Shown: positions 15,951 through 25,905, numbered from the stretch's first letter. The stretch is DNA of 26,002 bases from CAXBNV01 sp963977185 (GCA_963977185.1 CAXBNV010000021.1:1-26002); one strand, 5' to 3'. The notes: generated from the letters alone by a model not told the origin. A program made the numbers and translations.

Positions 15951-17873
15951 TCAAGATGATTTTCTAACTCTTAAGTACCATTCACATAATAAACGTACTT
16001 GTTTTTGGGTATAACCTTTTTCCATCATACGATTAACAAACTCTTCATGTTTTCGTTTTTCATCTTGTGATGTTTTAGCATTAAATGAAATAACAGGTAA
16101 TAAATCTTCAGTATTAGAAAACATTTTTTTCTCTATAACTGATCTTAATTTTTCATAGCTAGTCCATTCTGGATTTTTACTATTATTTTTAGCTCTTGCA
16201 CGTAGAACAAAATTAACTATTTCATTTCTATAGTCTTTAGGGTTACTAATTCCTGCTGGTTTTTCAATTTTTTCTAGTTCTTCATTTAAAGAGCTTCTTT
16301 TTAAAATTTCACCTGTATCAGAATCACGATATTCTTGATCTTGAATCCAATAATCAGCATAAGTAACATATCTATCGAATAAATTTTGACCATATTCTTT
16401 ATATGATTCTAAATAAGAAGTTTGTATTTCTTTACCGATGAACTCTACGTATCTTGGGGCTAAAAAGCCTTTGATAAAAGATAAATATTTTTCAGCAATA
16501 TCTTTTTGAAATTGTTCTTCTGCTATACGTTTTTCAAGCACATATAATAAATGTACTGGATTAGCTGCTATTTCTGAGTTATCAAAATTGAAGACTTTTG
16601 CTAAAATTTTAAAAGCAAACCTTGTGGAAAGGCCGGTCATTCCTTCATTTACTCCAGCAAAGTCTCTATATTCTTGATAAGATTTAGCTTTAGGATCTGT
16701 ATCTTTTAGGTTATCTCCATCATATACACGCATTTTTGAAAAGAGACTAGAATTCTCTGGCTCTTTGAGTCTAGATAATACCGAAAATTGCGCTAGCATT
16801 TGCAATGTATGAGGTGAGCAGGGCGCATCTTTTAATGAGCTGTTTTCCAAAAGTTTTTCATAAATTTTAATTTCTTCTGATACTCTTAGACAATAAGGTA
16901 CTTTTACTGTGTATACTCTGTCTATAAAGGCTTCATTTTGTTTGTTATTTTTAAAAGAAGACCATTCTGCTTCATTGGAATGAGCTAATATTAAACCTTC
17001 AAAAGGCATTGATCCTATATTTTCGGTACCATTATAGTTACCTTCTTGAGTTGCTGTTAGAAGAGGGTGTAATACTTTTATAGGGGCTTTGAACATTTCA
17101 ACAAATTCTAATATTCCCTGATTAGCTCGACATAAACCTCCAGAATAACTATAAGCATCAGGATCATCTTGTGCAAATGATTCTAATTTGCGAATATCGA
17201 CTTTACCAACTAAAGATGAGATATCTTGATTATTTTCATCTCCAGGTTCAGTTTTATCTATAGCTATCTGATTATATTTTGATGGCCAAATTTTAATAAC
17301 TTTAAATTTAGTTATGTCGCCATTATATTCATTAAGTCTTTTTATAGCCCATGGAGACATCGTTCTACCTAAATATCTTCCTGGGATGTCATATTCTTCA
17401 GATAATATTTGACCATCTTCTTCTTTATCAAATAGCCCAAGTGGCGACTCAAACACTGGAGAGCCTTTTATTGCATAAAAAGGAGAGTTTTCCATAAGAT
17501 TTTTTAATTTTTCTGCTAAAGATGATTTTCCGCCACCAACAGGACCTAATAGGTATAATATCTGTTTTTTTTCCTCTAAACCTTGAGCTGCATGTTTTAG
17601 ATAAGATACAATATTTTCTATAGCATCTTCCATGCCATAAAATTCGTTAAAAGTAGGGTATCTTTTAATTATTTTATTAGAAAAAATTCTAGAACTTTTA
17701 GAATCTTGACTAGTATCAATAAGTTCAGGCTCACCAATAGCTATAAGAAGCCTTTGTGCAGCATTAGCATAAGTTGTACGGTCTTTTTTACATAATTCCA
17801 AATATTCTTGCAAACTTAGCTCTTCTTGGCTTTTAGACTCGAATCTGTCTGTGTAATTTTTAAATAAACTCAT
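15951..17873 (-). CDS. prkA: Serine protein kinase PrkA (YeaG), AAA+ type
   Basis: PrkA/YeaG has an N-terminal AAA+ module and a C-terminal domain distantly related to protein kinases; E. coli YeaG is tied to nitrogen starvation and stationary phase. Here the conserved FYGMEDAI is near residues 78-85, Walker A GPVGGGKSS at 110-118, and family segments GRYLGRTMSPWAIKRL, the CRANQGILEFVEMFK block and LILAHSNEAEW follow. The C-terminal part carries GLSTRFAFKIL and ends in the WYLRVR tail. Its 640 residues are almost exactly the usual length. AAGG lies 11 bases before the ATG. It leads the operon with yeaH and spoVR and is divergent from the glutamate dehydrogenase gene across 197 bases. Confidence 0.96.
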   Translation of the reverse strand: MSLFKNYTDRFESKSQEELSLQEYLELCKKDRTTYANAAQRLLIAIGEPELIDTSQDSKSSRIFSNKIIKRYPTFNEFYGMEDAIENIVSYLKHAAQGLEEKKQILYLLGPVGGGKSSLAEKLKNLMENSPFYAIKGSPVFESPLGLFDKEEDGQILSEEYDIPGRYLGRTMSPWAIKRLNEYNGDITKFKVIKIWPSKYNQIAIDKTEPGDENNQDISSLVGKVDIRKLESFAQDDPDAYSYSGGLCRANQGILEFVEMFKAPIKVLHPLLTATQEGNYNGTENIGSMPFEGLILAHSNEAEWSSFKNNKQNEAFIDRVYTVKVPYCLRVSEEIKIYEKLLENSSLKDAPCSPHTLQMLAQFSVLSRLKEPENSSLFSKMRVYDGDNLKDTDPKAKSYQEYRDFAGVNEGMTGLSTRFAFKILAKVFNFDNSEIAANPVHLLYVLEKRIAEEQFQKDIAEKYLSFIKGFLAPRYVEFIGKEIQTSYLESYKEYGQNLFDRYVTYADYWIQDQEYRDSDTGEILKRSSLNEELEKIEKPAGISNPKDYRNEIVNFVLRARAKNNSKNPEWTSYEKLRSVIEKKMFSNTEDLLPVISFNAKTSQDEKRKHEEFVNRMMEKGYTQKQVRLLCEWYLRVRKSS

Positions 17874-17938
17874 AAAAAAAGTTACCTTGTTGAAATTTAA
17901 TATATATAATGATGCAAGATTTAATCTATATATATATA

Positions 17939-17944
17939 ATTATA
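17939..17944 (-). promoter_or_regulatory. Possible -10 of the prkA-yeaH-spoVR operon
   Basis: TATAAT on the minus strand lies 65 bases before the prkA start, with no convincing -35. The neighbourhood is a run of alternating T and A (17919-17945), so a chance match is quite possible. In other bacteria this operon can use alternative sigma factors; I see no clear GG-N10-GC sigma-54 site. Confidence 0.25.
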
Positions 17945-17991
17945 ATACATGTTAGATAAAAAATTATGACGAATAGTTTCCTAACTTTATA

Positions 17992-18019
17992 AATAAACTT
18001 TAAATAAATAAAGTTTATT
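17992..18019. promoter_or_regulatory. 10-bp inverted repeat in the prkA/gdh divergent region
   Basis: AATAAACTTT (17992-18001) and AAAGTTTATT (18010-18019) are perfect inverted copies around eight bases. It lies 52 bases before the glutamate dehydrogenase ATG and overlaps the start of a weak TTGATG/TTATTA promoter-like pair (18018-18046). It could be a dimeric regulator site shared by the divergent genes, or a chance palindrome in AT-rich DNA. Confidence 0.3.
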
Positions 18020-18070
18020 GATGAAATACATATATAAAAATTATTAGCTTATTCATAAGGTAGACAAATA

Positions 18071-21000
18071 ATGAAGCAGCATAGTGATGCATTGAAACAT
18101 GAAATTATTACAAATATTAGAAACTTAATAGAACAAAAATATACAAAAAAACATCAAAGTTTGCTGAAAAAATTTGCGCAAGATTTTTTTGGTAACGTGT
18201 CAATTGAAGACTTATCTAAAAAGAATACAATAGATTTATATGCCTCATTAGTTACGAATTGGCATTTTATTCATAATTATGCCAGTAAAAAAGCAAAAGT
18301 GAGAGTTTACAACCCTCAAATGGAAGAGCATGGCTGGCAATCTTCTCATACTATTATTGAAATTTTGAGTGCTGACATGCCTTTTTTGGTAGATTCAGTA
18401 AGACAGGGCTTAAATGAATTAGATGTTACAAATCATTTAATGATTTTTCCTGATTTTTTTATTGTAACTAGAGATAAAGAAGGTAATTTAATTAACTTTA
18501 ATTCTGAAGAATGTACGGATAAAGAAAAAAATAATGATAAAAACTTAATTTATTCAAAAGAAAGTATTATTTATGTAGAAATTAATAAGCAAACTGATAA
18601 AGAAAAGCTGTCTTTTTTACAAAAACATATAAAAAATATTCTAGATGATGTCAGCATAGCCGTTAAAGATTGGTCTAAAATGCAAAAAAAGGCTAAAGAA
18701 TTAATTCATATATTAGGCGAAACTGATTATAAAGATCCAAAAGAAATCAGTGAAGCTCAAGATTTTTTAAAATGGATGCTTGATGACAAATTTACGTTTA
18801 TTGGTTGTTGTGATTATAAATATACTGCTGGTAAAAATGATGGTGATAGAGGTTCTTTAGATTTTATTAAAAATACAGGGTTAGGGTTTTTATCTAATAA
18901 AAGTAGATATACCAAGGAGGATTGTTTTAAAGGCTTGCCTCGTGATGGTGAAAAAATTAGACAAGACGAAAGACTTATAGTTATTAATAAATCATCACTT
19001 AAATCAACAGTACATAGGCCAGTTGATTTAGATTTTATAGCAGTTAAATTATATGACGATAAACTTAATTTATCTGGCACTAGAATTTTTTTAGGTTTAT
19101 ATACTTCTGTTGCTTATAATTCAAGGGCTGAAACTATTCCTTATTTAAGACACAAAATATCTAGTGTTTTGAAATTATCAAAATTAGAAAATAATAATCA
19201 TTCTTTAAAAGAGCTTATAAATATATTAGAAACTTATCCAAGAGAAGAGTTATTTCAAGCAAGTGCAGATGAACTATATAACATAAGTACCGGAATTCTT
19301 GATATTCAAGAACGTCCGATGATTAAATTATTTTTAAGAAAAGATTCTTTTAATCGTTTTATATCAGCTCTAGTATTTGTGCCCCGTGAAAAATATACAA
19401 CAAGATATAGAAAAATTATTGAAAGTATTTTACTAAAAACATTAAATGGTGAGAGTGTCTCTTTTAGCACAAGATTTTCAGAATCTATTTTGGCAAGAAT
19501 ACATATAATTATAAAATTAAAAGATTATCATATTGAGCCAGAATACGATCAAAATTTATTAGAACAAAAAATTATTGATGCAGGTAGAACATGGGATGAT
19601 AATTTAAAAGATGCTCTTTTAGATTATTATGGTGAAGAAAAAGGACTTGAATTATTATGTAATTACAGGGAATCTTTTCCTGCTGGTTATTGTGATATGT
19701 ATAGTGCTTGGACAGCCGTATATGATGTAGAGCATCTAGGAAAGTTATCAAAAGACAATCCATTAGAAGTTAGCTTTTATAGGCCTTTAGAGGAAATAGA
19801 AGGTCATTTAAGATTTAAATTATTTAGAAAAAATTCTCATATCCCTTTATCAGATGTTTTACCTATTTTAGAAAATTTAGGTATGCGTGTATTAAGCGAA
19901 AATACTCATTGCATAACAGTTAATGATGGTAGTTTATATTGGATTAATGACTTTCTAATGCTTCATCAAGATCATTTAAATTTTGATATTGATAAAATAA
20001 AAGTCAATTTCCAGATGTGTTTTTATAAAGTCTGGAATAATAAAGCAGAAAATGATGCTTTTAATAAATTAATTCTTTATGCCAATTTAAAGTGGGAGGA
20101 AGTCTCAGTACTTAGAGCATATACTAAATATTTAAGACAAATAGGATTTACTTTTAGTGAAACTTATATTCAAGAAACAATAGTTAATAATTATAAAATA
20201 GCTAAAAACTTAGTTAAACTATTTTTGACAAAATTTGATCCAAAAAATGTAGGCAAAGTATCAGACGCTGAACAACAAGATAATATTAATAATATTGAAG
20301 CAGAAATAACAGCTCAATTAGATGAAGTAAATAATCTAGATGAAGATAGAATTTTAAATAGATTTTTATCTGTTATTTTAGCAACTTTAAGAACTAATTA
20401 TTTTCAGTGTGATATAAAAGAAAGTAAAGGTCATCGCCAAAAAATAACAAAAGATTATTTATCTTTTAAATTATCTCCAGAATTAATTCCAGATATGCCA
20501 CTGCCAATTCCTCTTTATGAAATATTCGTATATTCAACTCGCATTGAAGGTGTACATCTTCGAGGCGGTAAAGTTGCAAGGGGTGGATTGCGATGGTCAG
20601 ATAGACGAGAAGATTTTAGAACAGAAGTTCTAGGACTTATGAAAGCACAACAAGTTAAGAACTCTGTTATTGTTCCAGCAGGCGCTAAAGGTGGCTTTGT
20701 CTGTAAACAATTACCAGTAAGTGGTGATAGAGATGTTGTGTATAAAGAAGTTGTTAATTGTTATTCTACTTTTATTAAAGGATTATTGGATATTACAGAT
20801 AATTTACAAGGTGATGAAATTATAACGCCTAGTAATATAGTAAGACTTGATGAACAAGATCCATATTTAGTAGTTGCAGCAGATAAAGGAACGGCTACTT
20901 TCTCTGATATAGCAAATAAAATATCAAAAGATTATGGTTTTTGGTTAGGAGATGCTTTTGCATCTGGTGGATCAGCAGGATATGATCATAAACAAATGGG

Positions 21001-22981
21001 TATTACAGCAAGAGGAGCTTGGGAATCTGTTCGAAGACATTTTTTCACATTAGGAAAAAATTTAGACAATGAAGAAATTAGCGTTGTCGGAATAGGTGAT
21101 ATGGCTGGTGATGTATTTGGTAATGGAATGCTGCTTTCAAGAAAAATTAAATTGTTAGCTGTATTTAATCATATACATATATTTATAGATCCTAATCCAG
21201 ATCCAGAAATTAGTTTCAATGAAAGAAAAAGATTATTTGAAATGCCTCGTTCAACTTGGTTAGATTATGATTCAAAATTAATTTCTAAGGGTGGTGGGGT
21301 TTATAGTCGCCATGTAAAATTAATTAAATTATCAAAAGAAATAAGAACTGCTTTAAGTATCAAAGAAGATAAGCTGGAACCAAATAAATTAATTCAAGCA
21401 ATTCTAAAAGCTAAAGTTGATTTATTATGGAATGGCGGTATAGGAACTTATGTTAAAGCTAAATCAGAATCTGATTTAGATGTTGGTGATAGAAGTAATG
21501 ATGCTTTAAGAGTAAACGGGAAAAATTTAAGATGTAAAGTTATCGGAGAAGGCGGTAATTTAGGTTTAACACAGTTAGGTCGAGTTGAGGCTTCTTTTGC
21601 GGGTAGAATTTTATTTACAGATTTTATTGATAATTCTGCCGGGGTTGATTGTTCTGATCATGAAGTAAATATTAAAATTTTACTAAATCAACTAGTTATT
21701 ACAGGAGATATGACAGAAAAACAAAGGAATGTATTATTAGAAAAAATGACAGAAGAGGTTGCTCAATTAGTATTAAAAAATAATTATTTTCAAGATAGAT
21801 TTATTGCGGTTGCTGCTATGAGGGCCGCATCAACATTAGATGAATATGCAAGGTTTATTAAAAATTTAGAAAAAGATGGCAAAATAAATAGAGAATTAGA
21901 GTTTCTGCCAAGCGAAGATGATATAAGTGCAAGAAAAGCAGATAAATTAGGTTTTACAAGACCAGAAATAGCTGTATTAGTTGCTTATAGTAAAAACATT
22001 TTAAAATCAAAAGTTATAGAAATAGATATTATTAATGATAAATTTTTTGAAGGTTATTTAGAATCAGCATTTCCTAGTATTTTACGTAAAAAATATAAAA
22101 AAGAGATGCTAAAGCATAAATTACGTCCTGAAATAATTGCAATGCAATTAAGTAATGAAATAATTAACAAAATGGGTATCACATATATTGATAGATTATA
22201 TGATGAAACAGGAGCTAATATAGAAGCTATTATTAAAGCTCATATGATTTCTGTTGAAATATTTAATATGAATGAAATTTTTGATGAGTTATCTTCACTA
22301 GATGGTATAGCCGATTCACATGTGCAAGTTAATATATCTAATGATCTTGTTAGACTTATTAGAAGAAGCTCTCGATGGTTTTTAAGAAATTATCGTACAA
22401 GATTAGATATGAAATTAATTATTGAAAACTTTAAGCCAAGAGTTAATGCTCTTTGGGATAATATAACTCAGTATTTACGTGGTTCAGATGCAGAAAAATC
22501 ATTAAAATTATATGAAGAATATACTGAAGCTAAGATTTCAGATAAAGTTGCTTCTAAAATGTGTCATATAAGACCACTTTTTTCATCACTAGATGTAATA
22601 AATACAGCAGACAAAAGTGATTTTGATTTTGAGACAGTTGCTGGTTTATATTATGCTGTTGGATCTGAGCTAAAACTTGGTTGGTTCCGTGGAGAAATAA
22701 GTTCACAACCTGTTGAGAATCATTGGGATGCTTTATCAAGATCTGCTTGTCGTGATGACGTTGATTATTATCAAAGTGCAATTACAATGAGAATTTTAAC
22801 TCACGAAACATCAGTTGAAGAATTAGATGAAAAACTAATATTATGGATGGATAAACATAGTCAATTAATAGAAAGATGGAATAGTATTTTGTTAGATATT
22901 AAATCAACTTCAATAAATGAATTTACTATTTTTTCTATTGCAATAAGAGAGCTGCTAGATTTGTCTCAAGCCTGTAATTAA
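18071..22981 (+). CDS. gdhB: NAD-specific glutamate dehydrogenase, giant 180-kDa type
   Basis: Oxidatively deaminates L-glutamate to 2-oxoglutarate and ammonia with NAD, feeding amino-acid carbon into the TCA cycle. The 1636-residue length is that of the large GDH class (COG2902, Bac_GDH). The N-terminal ~700 residues hold the ACT-like and helical regulatory regions. The catalytic core includes RGGKVARGGLRWSDR (from about residue 830), PAGAKGGF with the catalytic lysine near 872, GSAGYDHKQMGITARGAW, then IGDMAGDVFGNGM (about 1006) of the dinucleotide-binding part and GEGGNLGLTQLGR. The frame is intact throughout. AAGG lies 10 bases before the ATG. The symbol follows Pseudomonas usage and is tentative. 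In the large class, arginine or aspartate act as allosteric activators in some species; that cannot be judged here. Confidence 0.96.
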   Translation: MKQHSDALKHEIITNIRNLIEQKYTKKHQSLLKKFAQDFFGNVSIEDLSKKNTIDLYASLVTNWHFIHNYASKKAKVRVYNPQMEEHGWQSSHTIIEILSADMPFLVDSVRQGLNELDVTNHLMIFPDFFIVTRDKEGNLINFNSEECTDKEKNNDKNLIYSKESIIYVEINKQTDKEKLSFLQKHIKNILDDVSIAVKDWSKMQKKAKELIHILGETDYKDPKEISEAQDFLKWMLDDKFTFIGCCDYKYTAGKNDGDRGSLDFIKNTGLGFLSNKSRYTKEDCFKGLPRDGEKIRQDERLIVINKSSLKSTVHRPVDLDFIAVKLYDDKLNLSGTRIFLGLYTSVAYNSRAETIPYLRHKISSVLKLSKLENNNHSLKELINILETYPREELFQASADELYNISTGILDIQERPMIKLFLRKDSFNRFISALVFVPREKYTTRYRKIIESILLKTLNGESVSFSTRFSESILARIHIIIKLKDYHIEPEYDQNLLEQKIIDAGRTWDDNLKDALLDYYGEEKGLELLCNYRESFPAGYCDMYSAWTAVYDVEHLGKLSKDNPLEVSFYRPLEEIEGHLRFKLFRKNSHIPLSDVLPILENLGMRVLSENTHCITVNDGSLYWINDFLMLHQDHLNFDIDKIKVNFQMCFYKVWNNKAENDAFNKLILYANLKWEEVSVLRAYTKYLRQIGFTFSETYIQETIVNNYKIAKNLVKLFLTKFDPKNVGKVSDAEQQDNINNIEAEITAQLDEVNNLDEDRILNRFLSVILATLRTNYFQCDIKESKGHRQKITKDYLSFKLSPELIPDMPLPIPLYEIFVYSTRIEGVHLRGGKVARGGLRWSDRREDFRTEVLGLMKAQQVKNSVIVPAGAKGGFVCKQLPVSGDRDVVYKEVVNCYSTFIKGLLDITDNLQGDEIITPSNIVRLDEQDPYLVVAADKGTATFSDIANKISKDYGFWLGDAFASGGSAGYDHKQMGITARGAWESVRRHFFTLGKNLDNEEISVVGIGDMAGDVFGNGMLLSRKIKLLAVFNHIHIFIDPNPDPEISFNERKRLFEMPRSTWLDYDSKLISKGGGVYSRHVKLIKLSKEIRTALSIKEDKLEPNKLIQAILKAKVDLLWNGGIGTYVKAKSESDLDVGDRSNDALRVNGKNLRCKVIGEGGNLGLTQLGRVEASFAGRILFTDFIDNSAGVDCSDHEVNIKILLNQLVITGDMTEKQRNVLLEKMTEEVAQLVLKNNYFQDRFIAVAAMRAASTLDEYARFIKNLEKDGKINRELEFLPSEDDISARKADKLGFTRPEIAVLVAYSKNILKSKVIEIDIINDKFFEGYLESAFPSILRKKYKKEMLKHKLRPEIIAMQLSNEIINKMGITYIDRLYDETGANIEAIIKAHMISVEIFNMNEIFDELSSLDGIADSHVQVNISNDLVRLIRRSSRWFLRNYRTRLDMKLIIENFKPRVNALWDNITQYLRGSDAEKSLKLYEEYTEAKISDKVASKMCHIRPLFSSLDVINTADKSDFDFETVAGLYYAVGSELKLGWFRGEISSQPVENHWDALSRSACRDDVDYYQSAITMRILTHETSVEELDEKLILWMDKHSQLIERWNSILLDIKSTSINEFTIFSIAIRELLDLSQACN

Positions 22982-22992
22982 GTAATACTCTA

Positions 22993-23036
22993 ACCTCATC
23001 TTGTTTTGCCAGTCAAGCAGTTAAGCAAGATGGGGT
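22993..23036 (+). terminator. Rho-independent-like terminator of the glutamate dehydrogenase gene
   Basis: ACCTCATCTTG (22993-23003) pairs with CAAGATGGGGT (23026-23036) with one G-T wobble, around a 22-base loop, and is followed by ATTTT. The stem is markedly GC-richer than its surroundings and lies 12 bases after the stop codon. Confidence 0.65.
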
Positions 23037-23086
23037 ATTTTAAGGAGTATTATTAACATAACGATACTATAAGGATTATTTTTATT

Positions 23087-23770
23087 ATGCTTTTCAAGCA
23101 ATTTTTTGAAAAAGAAACTTGTTCTTTTACTTATTTATTAGCAGATCTTCAAACCAAAGAGGCTTTATTGATTGACTCAATCGCAAGTCAAGTAGATTTA
23201 TATTTAGATTTTTTAAAAAAATATGATTTAACATTATTATACTCGATTGACACACATGTTCATGCTGATCATATAACTGGTCATGCTTTATTAAAAAATA
23301 AGACAAATTCTAAAATTATTATGAGCGCACAATCTGAAGTAAAGTGTGCTGATATCTTAATATCTAATAATGAGATTATTTCTTGCGGCAATATTAAATT
23401 AAAAGCAATTTATACTCCAGGCCATACATCAGATTCATATTGTTTTTTAGTAAATGATTTATTATTTACAGGAGATACATTAATGATTAATACGACAGGG
23501 CGTACTGATTTTCAAAACGGAGATGCTAAAGATCAATATAATAGTATTTTTAATATATTACAAAAATTACCAGATGATCTTATTATTTATCCAGCACATG
23601 ATTATAATGGGCAAACTTCATCAAAGTTAAAAGAAGAATTTGCAAATAACCCAAGGCTGCAAGTAAAAAATGAAGCTGGATATATTAAAATGATGAATGA
23701 ACTAAATTTATCAAAGCCTAAAAATATAGATGTTGCTGTGCCGTTAAACCAAAAGTGTGGTATGGAATAA
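23087..23770 (+). CDS. Metallo-beta-lactamase-fold persulfide dioxygenase, ETHE1-like
   Basis: Likely oxidises glutathione persulfide to sulfite in sulfide and cysteine catabolism, using a mononuclear iron. THVHADH is at residues 56-62, GHTSDS at 112-117, GDTL at 129-132, GRTDFQNGDA at 138-147 and PAHDY at 169-173. By alignment in mind with human ETHE1, the iron ligands would be His57, His113 and Asp130. The GRTDFQ stretch separates this group from glyoxalase II, which has two metals. The 227-residue length fits a single-domain ETHE1 without a rhodanese fusion. AAGGA is 11 bases before the ATG, the same spacing as at ftsE. It stands alone between two hairpins. A generic MBL hydrolase is the alternative. 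Confidence 0.88.
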   Translation: MLFKQFFEKETCSFTYLLADLQTKEALLIDSIASQVDLYLDFLKKYDLTLLYSIDTHVHADHITGHALLKNKTNSKIIMSAQSEVKCADILISNNEIISCGNIKLKAIYTPGHTSDSYCFLVNDLLFTGDTLMINTTGRTDFQNGDAKDQYNSIFNILQKLPDDLIIYPAHDYNGQTSSKLKEEFANNPRLQVKNEAGYIKMMNELNLSKPKNIDVAVPLNQKCGME

Positions 23771-23798
23771 TTGCGATTTATTTAATGAAAAATTAATT

Positions 23799-23839
23799 TA
23801 GTACATTATTATTAATTAGCTATATTTTATAATGTACTA
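23799..23839. terminator. Possible bidirectional terminator between convergent genes
   Basis: TAGTACATTAT (23799-23809) and ATAATGTACTA (23829-23839) are perfect 11-base inverted copies around a 19-base loop. The right arm abuts the slt stop codon. On the minus strand the stem is followed by AAATTAATTTTT, a usable T tract; on the plus strand there is no T run, so it probably serves slt more than the dioxygenase gene. Confidence 0.45.
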
Positions 23840-25801
23840 TCAATGCATAATTTTAGGCAGTATATCAGAAAGCTCACATTTTTGATTTAACATCATTTGA
23901 TATATAGCTGTATATGTTAAAACTTTTTTAGTGTAATTTCTTGTTTCTCTATAAGGTATCATTTCTATCCATGCATCTGCAGTCATATGATTATATTTTT
24001 CAAGCCATCGTCTTACATTTGTTGGTCCTGCATTATAAGCAGTAGCAGCAAGAACTAAATTATTTTTATATACCCCTAACATTTCTTTTAAATAAAAAGA
24101 ACCATATTTTATATTAACTTGAGGATTTTTTAATTTAGATTTATCGAATTTAATTTTAAGTTTTTGCGCAATTCCTTTGGCTGTTTTAGGCATAAGCTGC
24201 ATTAACCCTTGAGCCCCCTTTTCGGAGCCAACATCAGGCATAAAATGACTTTCTGTGCGTGTGACAGCAAGAATTAAAGCAGGATCAATATCATTACTTT
24301 TAGCTTCAGTCATAATAAGATTTTTATTAGCTACTGGAAATAATAAATTACTCATATTATTATGACTATAACTATGATTTTTGTTTTCACTTATAATAGT
24401 TAGAGTTATAATTGCTCTGTCATGCCATCCATATTTTGCTGCAAGCATAGCCGCATAGATTAAGTCTTGATTGTTTATTTTTTGTGTTGCATAATTCCAT
24501 TCTTTTCTAGCTAAATAATATCTTTTTAATTTATAAAAATTAAGAGCTCTTTGAAAATCAGGTTTTTTTTCTAACTTTGATATTTTAGCTTTAGAATTAA
24601 TATTTTTATAATTTATAACTTTGGGTTTCTTTTTTAAAAAATTTTGTGCTAAAAAACCATAATAATTATTTTTTTTAGCAAGCTTTTGCATAATTTTATT
24701 AGCAGCTTGTTTTTTATTATTTTTATCATATGCTTTAGCAAGCCAATATTGCCAAATATTTTTATTTTTAAGTTTATCTGGCATATTTTTTATTTTAATC
24801 TGGATATTATTCCAGTTATTATTTTTTATCGAGTCTTTAACAGAAAGAGTTATTAATTGCTCTGATTTATATTCATATGGAATTTGGTTATAAATTTGTT
24901 TAGCTTTATCATCATTTGTTTGAAAAAATCTAATAGCTATTAAATTTTTTATATTATTATATTGTTTTTTTGAAAAGGAATATTTATTTTGTGATTTATT
25001 TAATAAAGTTAATGCTCTATTAGGATCTTTAAAATATATTTTTTTAACGCCATGCAATATTATTTCTTTATGATATTCATTTTTATTATCAAATAAATTA
25101 TCTTGAGTAATTAAATTAGGATTATTGTTTATTTTTATAAATAACAAATTATCTTTTTTAAATTTATCACTTTCAGGTAATTTTTTATTTAAATATTTTA
25201 CCAAACTAAAATTATTATATTCAATCGCTTTTTTAATTCTTTTTTGTATCAAAGCATCAGTAATATAATATTTATTGGAATTAGGGTTTTTAAGCCAAAT
25301 TTCAAATAAGTTATCACAAACTTCAGGTCGAGATTTTTCATAAACCCATAAATCTTCAATTATTTTATTCGTTATTTTTTCTGGATGTATTTGTTGCATT
25401 GCATAAAGATGCATACATTTTAATTTAGTAGATTTATTTGTTTTATAATCCTGAAGAATAAGATTCCATTTTTTATGCTTATATAGATGAGAAATCCAAT
25501 AATAATTTAAAATTTTGGTAACAGGTTCTTTTTTATATTTTTGATAAAATTTTAATATTTTATCTCTATCTGTAATATCTAAATTATTTTTTATTAAAGT
25601 ATATTCAAGATAAGGGTAAAGACTATAATTGTTTAATTTTTTATTTATTTCATAAGTATGTTTTATATCACCTTTTTTAATTTTATATTCGGTATCTACA
25701 TAAAGATCAATATCATTATCATTAACTACACCATCAGCATATTTAACTGTTGTAATAATTATTATAAAGATAAATAAACTAATACGGTGGAATACTTTCA
25801 T
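23840..25801 (-). CDS. slt: Soluble lytic murein transglycosylase Slt
   Basis: Periplasmic enzyme that cleaves the MurNAc-GlcNAc bond of peptidoglycan with formation of 1,6-anhydro-muramyl ends. A signal peptide covers about the first 24 residues (hydrophobic FIFIIIIT, ending before the DG). Next is a long alpha-superhelical region (about 30-480), Lys/Asn/Tyr-rich here, matching the doughnut-shaped U/L domain of Slt70. The C-terminal catalytic domain has RTESHF with catalytic Glu517, then GSEKGAQGLMQLMPKTA and the AATAYNAGP motif. The 653 residues are close to E. coli Slt70. The frame also opens at a TTG one codon earlier (25804), but AGGA five bases before the ATG at 25801 favours ATG. Confidence 0.95.
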   Translation of the reverse strand: MKVFHRISLFIFIIIITTVKYADGVVNDNDIDLYVDTEYKIKKGDIKHTYEINKKLNNYSLYPYLEYTLIKNNLDITDRDKILKFYQKYKKEPVTKILNYYWISHLYKHKKWNLILQDYKTNKSTKLKCMHLYAMQQIHPEKITNKIIEDLWVYEKSRPEVCDNLFEIWLKNPNSNKYYITDALIQKRIKKAIEYNNFSLVKYLNKKLPESDKFKKDNLLFIKINNNPNLITQDNLFDNKNEYHKEIILHGVKKIYFKDPNRALTLLNKSQNKYSFSKKQYNNIKNLIAIRFFQTNDDKAKQIYNQIPYEYKSEQLITLSVKDSIKNNNWNNIQIKIKNMPDKLKNKNIWQYWLAKAYDKNNKKQAANKIMQKLAKKNNYYGFLAQNFLKKKPKVINYKNINSKAKISKLEKKPDFQRALNFYKLKRYYLARKEWNYATQKINNQDLIYAAMLAAKYGWHDRAIITLTIISENKNHSYSHNNMSNLLFPVANKNLIMTEAKSNDIDPALILAVTRTESHFMPDVGSEKGAQGLMQLMPKTAKGIAQKLKIKFDKSKLKNPQVNIKYGSFYLKEMLGVYKNNLVLAATAYNAGPTNVRRWLEKYNHMTADAWIEMIPYRETRNYTKKVLTYTAIYQMMLNQKCELSDILPKIMH

Positions 25802-25884
25802 CAAAATCCTAACTTACTGAATAACTTACTGAACATTAAGAATATTTTATTATATAAATATAATAGTTTAATTATAGTAGAATA

Positions 25885-25905
25885 TACATCGACGTTTTTT
25901 GTCAA
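25885..25905 (-). promoter_or_regulatory. Perfect -35 hexamer upstream of slt, -10 uncertain
   Basis: TTGACA on the minus strand (25900-25905) is a perfect consensus -35, about 100 bases before the slt ATG. The -10 is ambiguous: TATTCT at 15 bases spacing is short, and a perfect TATAAT (25871-25876) is at 23 bases, too far. The promoter may use an intermediate, weaker hexamer. The coordinates given span the -35 and its spacer only. Confidence 0.35.

Noticed and set aside
17919..17945. Alternating T/A run considered as an origin or AT-rich unwinding element
   Set aside because: No DnaA-box cluster or iterons nearby. Such runs are expected in divergent promoter regions at this base composition.
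18814..22781. Minus-strand short frames (18814-19080, 19572-19763, 22554-22781) inside the glutamate dehydrogenase gene
   Set aside because: Shadows of a single intact 1636-codon gene. Their translations are low-complexity and carry no family motif.
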